This document shows, piece after piece, positions 34,324-40,622 of a stretch of 40,622 nucleotides of DNA (position 1 is the first letter of the stretch; the number at the start of each line of letters is the position of its first letter). The DNA comes from an uncultured Lachnospiraceae bacterium. GTDB taxonomy: Bacteria > Bacillota > Clostridia > Lachnospirales > Lachnospiraceae. The DNA is taken from the NCBI GenBank assembly GCA_902783775.1, contig CACZSI010000036.1, forward strand, positions 1 through 40,622, given 5' to 3'. The notes under the pieces are model-generated. The model had not been told where the DNA came from, made no database searches, and saw only the letters and a list, made by a program, of their open reading frames with translations. Made by a program: the position numbers and the translations under genes.

Positions 34324-34355
34324 GGTATAAAAAAATTAGGAAAGGAGGGAGGCTT

Positions 34356-37300
34356 ATGTATAATAAATTAAATAAATTATCAAAGTATGGTCGCTCCTCT
34401 TTTGCTATTTTTAAAAGAATAAATAAATATAAACAGAGAATAATTTGTATTTTGGCAATTGTTTGTCTTGTTATAACAAGTATTCCAATCTCATTGTCAG
34501 CAGATATTATAAATAATAATGACACTACTGAAATGAAAGAACAAAATTTAACTCTGTATCCCAAAAAGGATAATAAAAAGCAGAAGGTTAAATTATGCGG
34601 TATGATGCCTGAGGGAGCTACAGCTGAGGCTGAAGATGTAACTAAAAATGTAACTAAAAAGCATAAGGCAATTGCTGCATATGATATTACTATTAATGAT
34701 GGTGAAGATGAATATCAGCCAGGTAAGAAAAACCCAATAAAGGTAGAAATAAGCAATCCGGTAATCTCTAAAACAGATAATATTGAAATATGGCATATAA
34801 AACACAATGGAAAAAGAGAAAAAATAACAAAGTTTAGTCGTAATAAAAATTCAGTTTCATTTTATGCTACTGGTTTTAGTGTATATGAAATTGTTGAAGC
34901 TTCTGGTGAAATGACAGATGCGCAAATAAATGATGTCAATGAATTAACCACCCAGAAAGGAATGGATTCAGGTTTTTATTTAAGTTATGGTACTCCAAAA
35001 AAATATTTTACATATAACGTTTTAGTAAATGGTGATAATAGCGTTTTGGAGGAGAGCACTGACATAGAAGCGGCAGCAATTTGGTTTTTTGAAAAAAGCG
35101 GTAATTACTATAAGATATATACTTATGTAAATAATGAGAAAAAATACATTCATACTAAAAGTGGAAATAACATTGAGTTATCAGACACAGCTGATTTGAT
35201 TGATATTTCAGATGTTAGCGGTTCTAATCCTAAGTCATTTTATTTTAAATATAGCAGTTCTAACAAGTGGCTTCAGCATTCTGGAAGCGGTGGAGGAATT
35301 AGATATTATAATAAAAATAATGATGCTGTAAATCCTAAAATATTTATAGATTATGCAAACCCTGAGATGACACCGGAGACATTAGAACAGTTGGATGGAA
35401 AGGTAGTGGGACTGTTTCATTACTCAAATGGTGCTACGAAGGGTAATGCTCTAATGGCTGATAGTGCGAGCCATTCATTAATTAAGTTATTGCTAACAGC
35501 AAAAGATAACGGTCGAGTACTCTACGTAGATGAAGATAATGAGATTGATAAATGGAAATTCACATATAATTCATCGGATAATACTTTTTATATTTCTACA
35601 GAAAACGAAAATGGTATTGAATATTTATGTGCTGACAGTAATGGAATTTCAACATCTAATTCTATAAGTACTGCCTCAAAATTTAATGTCCAAATGGATA
35701 GCAGTGGCAGACTTCGTATAAAATCCAATAATGTTTATATTGTATATCAGGCAGAATATGAAGAAGACGGAGGCGGAAGCTTTTCTGTTACAACTAACGG
35801 CTCAAAACCAGAGGTGTGGTTATATATGCTTGATAATGCTGATATGGATGATGAAGATTTAATTACCTTTTCAGCAGATAGAGTTAGTGTTTCAGATATT
35901 GAAGATGGTCAAAAAGTAATAGTTTATCTTCGTATTTGGAATGAAAGAGATCTAAGATATGATATGTATGCTATAGATCACAATGGTTCACTTTATCCAT
36001 GTTACGCATCTGGTGGAAAAATATTATGGCTAGGTGATGGAACTGGCTCTATTGAGTGGGACTTCAAAGAATATGTGGACCCGGTAACTAAGCAACCTAA
36101 CTACTATTATGAGTTATACAATTCATATTCAGAAAAGTATATTGCACCACAAATAACTGGCAACCAGGTTTTATCAGAGGACCCTATTGGTATTAATATG
36201 CCAGGAAGAAGAAATAGTGAATTTTACAGTTCGGTAATAGCTTGGGACAATGCAAGGTACGCATATATAGGAGTTCGTCCTAATGCCGACAATACAGCTT
36301 TGGAACCATGTTCTGAATCCACAGCATTTCCTTTATATTTTGCAACTCGAGAGGAACTAAATATGACAGATAAGCTTCATGAGGTTCCTACAATCGATAA
36401 TAATCTTCATGGAATTAAAATGAGAATGGTTAATTTTGACGTGAAGAGTGGAAAAACTTATGGTGGTTCTGATAGTGCTGATGTTACATGGAATTATTTA
36501 GGAGGTAGCACTGGTATTGATAAATTGACTGCGGGATTATTAAGTAATCACCTAAAAGAAAATGGTTATCCTGATGCTACCTATGCCGATTCAACATATA
36601 AAGATTTTGGAAAAGCTTTCGAGAATTCAATTCCGGTAAATCATTTATTCTTAGATAAAGTACATGAATCCAGTGGTTATTTTGAGTTTGACAGTTGTCA
36701 GAATTATGCCACGTTGAAAAAAGATAACGGGGATGGTACATACAGCTTTAATAATAATGAGAATGGTGAAACAGACTTTACACTATATAGGGAATTAGGA
36801 ACTCATGATAGGAATAAAACGGCTAATTCATTAAAACATGGTCAGTTTTTCCCTTACGATACAATAAAACCTGGAGTGTATGCGCAATTCAATTCTAAGA
36901 ATCTTTATTCTTCACTAACTTCTCCTAGTGATCCGACAATAGGAAAACTTCCAGAGGATGATCCAAGAAAATACGAGCCATTGCATTTAATACAATCTGA
37001 AAAATCTAACGCAGATTTCTATTTTGGTATGGAGATGGAGGCATCTTTTGTACAGACACCATCAGGTTTAGATGCTTGGGGACATGACATTGTCTTTGAG
37101 TTTAGAGGAGACGATGATTTCTGGTTTTATGTAGATGATGAATTGGTACTAGATTTAGGTGGAACCCATTCAGCTCTTATGGGAAAAATCGACTTTAGAA
37201 CTGGAAAGGTTACATATGATTTGCCTGGTAATAAAGTTCATGGTGCAATGGGAGAAACAACACTAAGACAGTTATTTGAAAATAATTATAGGCAGAGAAA

Positions 37301-40205
37301 TCCTAATGCAACTAATAGCGAAGTAGAAGAGTACTTATCTGAATATTTTGCAGAAGGTGAAACTGTTTTTAAAGATTATTCTACTCATAAAATGAAGATG
37401 TTTTATTTAGAGAGAGGTGCTAATGCATCCAATCTTTATATGCGTTTTAACCTAGCAGCTGTTACACCGGGACATGTAGTTGTATCTAAGAAAGTAAGTG
37501 GAGATGGAGCAGATAGTATCGATACAGATTTTGTCGAGTATCCATTCCAAATCTACTACACATTACCTGATGGACCTAACGGTGAACCTGGAGAAGAGCA
37601 TTTGTTAGGCAATCATGATGAAAATATCGCGGTGACGTATCAGAATTCCAATAGACCGGTTAGTTTCGTTAGAAAGTACAGGCCGCCTGGTTTTACAGAA
37701 GAAGAGGCCTATGAAAACATTTATTTTATCAATCCATCAAAAAGTGCCGAAATCGCATTTCCTGATGATACGATAACATATAGAATAGTAGAATGTGCGG
37801 TAGATAGCTCGGTATATGGTAATGTTACAATAAACGGTGAAAATGTACCGCCAGATAGAGTTGAAATAAAAGGTGATCTAAGAAGTTATTCATCATCAAT
37901 TGGTTCAGCAGAAGAAAGACCTAACATTGCTTTTGACAATTTTGTTAATGATAATGTTATTAAAGATCTTTATATAACAAAAAAATTATTAGATGAAAAT
38001 AATAATGAAATACTAGATGATCCGACTACATTTAACTTTAGATTATATATTTCATCTGTTGATGTTAACGCCAATGAAATACCGCCTACTAATATGTATC
38101 ATTATTTTGTATTGTCATCAGATAAAAAGATGTGTAGGTTTGATGAGAAAACGCAAAAATTTGTTAAAACGAATATTACATACAGCCAAAAAACAGCGAG
38201 AGACTTGCGTAATGGCCAGATTATTGGATATTCGGTAGATGATTTGACATTCACCACATCGGGATTTGGTGCAATATCAGGAATTCCATCGAATTATACT
38301 ATCTGTGTCCCAGGTCTTCCGGTTGGTTCCATATTTAAGGTGACGGAAGATGTAAAACCAGGATATGGTTTAATGGGTTATAATCGTGTAATGGGAACCA
38401 AAATAAATGATGATTATACTGAAGAAGATATTCCTTCTTATTGGGAATATGAAGGAAATCCTCTCAATGTAGGAAAAGTTCGCGCAGAAGAAAATCCACA
38501 GATGGAAGTCTTAAATAAAAAAGGCTACAGCATAAATGTAAATAAGCAATGGAGCGATACTAATTTAACTACAGGTCATGCGCCAGTTTATGTAGCTGTT
38601 TATGTTGATGGACAATTATTGGAAAATTCTGTAAAACAGATACTATCACCAGCTAATTCGACATATTATTTTTGGACGACATTAATGCCAAAGGCTAATG
38701 GAGAAGAACGAATTAATATTAATGATTATGTAGTAAAAGAAGTTAGTATTAGTAATCCATTGCCGAGTGTTGGTATAGATGGAAGTGTTAGTAATTATGG
38801 CTTGGTCACTCCACTAGAGGATGGCGATAGTATTAATATAGTTGCAACTAGAACTCAGGCTTCTACTCCTGAAGGAGAGGACAGAGACAAAGCATACGAT
38901 TACATAGTATCTAGTGAAATGGGATTGTCAGATGGTACTACTAGAACTGATACTATCACTAATACTAGAAATGGTGGAATTGCACTTAGATTATTTAAGT
39001 GGGAAACTGATAATAAGTTAAAAGGTGGAAAATTCCAATTATTTGATGAGGCTGGCAATACAGTAGGCGAATATATATCCGGCTCAGATGGTATAATCAA
39101 TATGATGTATAATTTCGAGAGAAATAAGGTTTATACATTAAAACAGATTACAGCACCAAGAGGCTATGTCGGCTTACAAAAAAATTTAAAATTTGTAGTT
39201 AACGATGATGATAGTGTATCGCTTTTATATAATGATGGAATCACTCCATGGGGAAATGTTGATGCAACAGATCGAAAATGGGCTAATTATAAAGTCGGTG
39301 AAAAAGGAATAATTGCCTTTATAGATATTTATAATAAACCATTTAATTTTAAAATTGAAAAAATGGATAGTGAAGATTCTAGTATTATGCTAGAAGATGC
39401 GCATTTTGCATTATATAAGCAGGCCAATACATCTATTAGTGGATATGTAAAAAACAAAGAGCCAATGACAGGCTTTGAAGATATGGTCACAGAAAATGGT
39501 GTGGTTGATATATGCGGAGGTAATAGCGGAAGAGTAATTAATCCGGGAGATAAAGGATCCGTATATTTCTTAACAGAAATTAGAGCACCTTTTAATTATT
39601 CTAAATTAACCGATGATATTATTTTTAGAGTTTCTCCAATAGGAGTTCCAACATTGATTAGTGATTCCTACAACGGAACATTAGTTGAGACAGAGGATAG
39701 TTATATTTATACTTTAAGTGTTCCGAATGTTATAAAACAGCCGGATATAAAAGTTTTAACTATAGAAAAGAAGGTAGATGGAACAGGCGGAGATAGAGAA
39801 AAGCAATTTAAATTTAATATTGCAATTGAGGGAGCAGGTAGCGGCGAAAACTTTGCTTGGTCAAAGAATGGTATTGAGCAGACTCCAATGTCTAGAACAG
39901 GTGGTAGTGTCTGGTTAAAACATAATGATAAAGTAGAAATTGCTCTACCGGAAGGAGTGACAGTTACAGTAACAGAATTAAATGAGCTATATACATCATC
40001 ATTTAAACTAGATGATGGAGCTGTGGAGAATGTAACAGAAAAGAGTTTTGTTGTTAATGATGACACAAAACTTTGCGTAACTAATACTTTGGATTTAGTG
40101 GTGCCAACTGGCGCGAAAATCTTTCTATTGTTTACAATAGTTGCATTAATAATAGCGCTTGTAACCGTTGCTGTTACCTATAAAAAGAGAAAGGTAAAAG
40201 GATAA
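34356..40205 (+). CDS. Giant sortase-anchored adhesin with fibro-slime, CnaB-like and Ig-like domains
   Basis: A 1949-residue surface protein. Residues ~28-48 form a signal/membrane helix after a basic start. The N-terminal module (~60-180) ends YATGFSVYEIVE, a recurring module in such proteins. Residues ~185-680 are Asn/Ser-rich and unassigned, possibly beta-trefoil-like. A PA14/fibro-slime domain (~686-1035) shows FRGDDDFWFYVDDELVLDLG and KMKMFYLERG. It is followed by Ig-like modules (~1040 and ~1200), a Cna-type segment (~1390), two SpaA/CnaB domains (~1540-1650 and ~1663-1790), and a final Ig-like domain (~1798-1910). The C-terminus is VVPTG, a hydrophobic helix and a Lys/Arg tail. AAAGGAGGGAGG precedes the ATG. 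It is probably the tip or main adhesin. What it binds is unknown. Confidence 0.88.
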   Translation: MYNKLNKLSKYGRSSFAIFKRINKYKQRIICILAIVCLVITSIPISLSADIINNNDTTEMKEQNLTLYPKKDNKKQKVKLCGMMPEGATAEAEDVTKNVTKKHKAIAAYDITINDGEDEYQPGKKNPIKVEISNPVISKTDNIEIWHIKHNGKREKITKFSRNKNSVSFYATGFSVYEIVEASGEMTDAQINDVNELTTQKGMDSGFYLSYGTPKKYFTYNVLVNGDNSVLEESTDIEAAAIWFFEKSGNYYKIYTYVNNEKKYIHTKSGNNIELSDTADLIDISDVSGSNPKSFYFKYSSSNKWLQHSGSGGGIRYYNKNNDAVNPKIFIDYANPEMTPETLEQLDGKVVGLFHYSNGATKGNALMADSASHSLIKLLLTAKDNGRVLYVDEDNEIDKWKFTYNSSDNTFYISTENENGIEYLCADSNGISTSNSISTASKFNVQMDSSGRLRIKSNNVYIVYQAEYEEDGGGSFSVTTNGSKPEVWLYMLDNADMDDEDLITFSADRVSVSDIEDGQKVIVYLRIWNERDLRYDMYAIDHNGSLYPCYASGGKILWLGDGTGSIEWDFKEYVDPVTKQPNYYYELYNSYSEKYIAPQITGNQVLSEDPIGINMPGRRNSEFYSSVIAWDNARYAYIGVRPNADNTALEPCSESTAFPLYFATREELNMTDKLHEVPTIDNNLHGIKMRMVNFDVKSGKTYGGSDSADVTWNYLGGSTGIDKLTAGLLSNHLKENGYPDATYADSTYKDFGKAFENSIPVNHLFLDKVHESSGYFEFDSCQNYATLKKDNGDGTYSFNNNENGETDFTLYRELGTHDRNKTANSLKHGQFFPYDTIKPGVYAQFNSKNLYSSLTSPSDPTIGKLPEDDPRKYEPLHLIQSEKSNADFYFGMEMEASFVQTPSGLDAWGHDIVFEFRGDDDFWFYVDDELVLDLGGTHSALMGKIDFRTGKVTYDLPGNKVHGAMGETTLRQLFENNYRQRNPNATNSEVEEYLSEYFAEGETVFKDYSTHKMKMFYLERGANASNLYMRFNLAAVTPGHVVVSKKVSGDGADSIDTDFVEYPFQIYYTLPDGPNGEPGEEHLLGNHDENIAVTYQNSNRPVSFVRKYRPPGFTEEEAYENIYFINPSKSAEIAFPDDTITYRIVECAVDSSVYGNVTINGENVPPDRVEIKGDLRSYSSSIGSAEERPNIAFDNFVNDNVIKDLYITKKLLDENNNEILDDPTTFNFRLYISSVDVNANEIPPTNMYHYFVLSSDKKMCRFDEKTQKFVKTNITYSQKTARDLRNGQIIGYSVDDLTFTTSGFGAISGIPSNYTICVPGLPVGSIFKVTEDVKPGYGLMGYNRVMGTKINDDYTEEDIPSYWEYEGNPLNVGKVRAEENPQMEVLNKKGYSINVNKQWSDTNLTTGHAPVYVAVYVDGQLLENSVKQILSPANSTYYFWTTLMPKANGEERININDYVVKEVSISNPLPSVGIDGSVSNYGLVTPLEDGDSINIVATRTQASTPEGEDRDKAYDYIVSSEMGLSDGTTRTDTITNTRNGGIALRLFKWETDNKLKGGKFQLFDEAGNTVGEYISGSDGIINMMYNFERNKVYTLKQITAPRGYVGLQKNLKFVVNDDDSVSLLYNDGITPWGNVDATDRKWANYKVGEKGIIAFIDIYNKPFNFKIEKMDSEDSSIMLEDAHFALYKQANTSISGYVKNKEPMTGFEDMVTENGVVDICGGNSGRVINPGDKGSVYFLTEIRAPFNYSKLTDDIIFRVSPIGVPTLISDSYNGTLVETEDSYIYTLSVPNVIKQPDIKVLTIEKKVDGTGGDREKQFKFNIAIEGAGSGENFAWSKNGIEQTPMSRTGGSVWLKHNDKVEIALPEGVTVTVTELNELYTSSFKLDDGAVENVTEKSFVVNDDTKLCVTNTLDLVVPTGAKIFLLFTIVALIIALVTVAVTYKKRKVKG

Positions 40206-40235
40206 GTTATATCTATTCTCTCAGACTATTATATA

Positions 40236-40264
40236 TTGAAAAAAATAAGAGACTGATATATGAT
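40236..40264 (+). promoter_or_regulatory. Candidate promoter abutting the adhesin terminator
   Basis: TTGAAA (40236-40241) and TATGAT (40259-40264) are separated by 17 bp. The next base begins the terminator stem, so the start site would fall inside the first arm. Transcripts from here could not fold the full hairpin, whereas read-through from the adhesin could. Confidence 0.45.
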
Positions 40265-40292
40265 TAGGAGCAAGGAAACTTGCTCCTATTTT
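40265..40292 (+). terminator. Terminator after the adhesin
   Basis: A perfect 10-bp stem, TAGGAGCAAG (40265-40274) and CTTGCTCCTA (40279-40288), closes a GAAA tetraloop and is followed by TTTT. It ends the pilus locus. Confidence 0.9.
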
Positions 40293-40308
40293 ATATAGAG
40301 GCAGAGGC

Positions 40309-40473
40309 ATGTGTTTAATATGCAATCAAATTGAAATCTATGGGAATCATGGTAAAGGACCTGTTTGGTGGTATCCGATGGAAAAGATGTACAGCGATGA
40401 ATGTCGTGTTGAGGGCGATGAATTAGAGCAGATGAAAAATAAATTGTTAGTTGAGTTAGAAAAACTTTTATAG
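40309..40473 (+). CDS. Short ORF of unknown function, possibly part of a decayed gene
   Basis: A 54-residue frame starting MCLICNQIEIYGNHG and ending in a charged helix (QMKNKLLVELEKLL). The ribosome site is weak (AGAGG at 40297-40301). It is in the same frame as the kinase-like remnant that follows its TAG stop, so it may be the 5' part of one broken gene instead of an independent protein. No family recognised. Confidence 0.35.
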   Translation: MCLICNQIEIYGNHGKGPVWWYPMEKMYSDECRVEGDELEQMKNKLLVELEKLL

Positions 40474-40593
40474 AATTGTGGAGTACCATATGAATCCACA
40501 ATGGATATGCGTATTGAAAAGTGTGATACGATTTTCTTTCTAGATTATCCGGTGGAAGTTTTTAATAGATTATGGTGGAGGTTAATATGGTAG
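40474..40593 (+). pseudogene. Remnant of a small P-loop nucleotide-kinase-like (topology modulation) gene
   Basis: After the TAG at 40471-40473 the same frame continues open to TAG at 40591-40593. It includes STMDMRIEKCDTIFFLDYP, which resembles the central region of adenylate-kinase-like proteins annotated as DNA topology modulation proteins (there, ..GNY..T..MR...CDT.F.LDYP). The P-loop and the remaining C-terminal part are absent, and the sequence then runs into an unrelated ending. I read it as a decayed fragment; identification is from memory of the motif. Confidence 0.4.
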
Positions 40594-40622
40594 TAGAAAA
40601 AAATATGATTAAAGGACAAGAA
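40587..40622 (+). CDS. Start of a further CDS cut by the window end
   Basis: GGAGG at 40577-40581 lies 5 nt ahead of ATG 40587, which opens a frame (MVVEKNMIKGQE) that remains open to the last base. Only twelve codons are visible, so no function can be proposed. Confidence 0.4.
   Translation, partial: MVVEKNMIKGQE

Overview
This window looks like chromosomal DNA from a low-GC anaerobic Firmicute, most likely a member of the Lachnospiraceae. The basis is the AT-rich sequence, strong AGGAGG ribosome sites, the linked glycolytic genes, a short Cys-rich protein resembling a Lachnospiraceae-type family (DUF6472-like), a subfamily-2 type GH5 cellulase, and a class B sortase/pilin locus. Every gene I can support lies on the + strand. 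Species assignment is not possible from sequence reading alone.

Layout. (1) 1-4420: a glycolytic run made of the 3' part of gap, then pgk, tpiA and gpmI, with a strong terminator after gap and a weaker hairpin after tpiA. (2) 4492-13003: secG, rnr and smpB (protein export, RNA decay, ribosome rescue), followed by a PLP aminotransferase, a small Cys protein, a PAP2 phosphatase, a MATE exporter, HflX and a second GTPase with a hydrophobic C-terminal domain. (3) 13167-15488: a partner-switching module (membrane PP2C phosphatase, RsbW-like kinase, STAS antagonist) behind a promoter and a hairpin. (4) 15531-28355: a formate dehydrogenase with a fused flavin/Fe-S electron-transfer subunit, followed by a long molybdenum cofactor and molybdate uptake run (moeA, mobA-mobB fusion, Cys-tailed molybdopterin-binding protein, moaC, modABC, moaA, MOSC-mogA fusion). 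The spacing is tight, often overlapping, and suggests one operon that equips the dehydrogenase with its cofactor. (5) 28365-32010: a secreted GH5 endoglucanase, an ArsC/Spx-like protein with a duplicated tail, the KtrB/KtrA potassium uptake pair and a 61-residue protein. (6) 32039-40205: a surface pilus/adhesin locus made of an apparently truncated signal peptidase-like ORF, an FctA-type pilin, a class B sortase and a 1949-residue multidomain adhesin. Both surface proteins end in a PTG-containing sorting signal. (7) 40206-40622: a promoter/terminator junction, what looks like a decayed nucleotide-kinase-like gene, and the first codons of another gene.

Most interesting parts: the sortase locus with its non-LPXTG signals, broken signal peptidase and a poly-A tract that could switch a reading frame; the formate dehydrogenase with its fused redox subunit; and the molybdenum cofactor cluster, which is nearly complete but has no molybdopterin synthase gene here. 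No tRNA, rRNA, CRISPR array, insertion sequence or prophage was seen.
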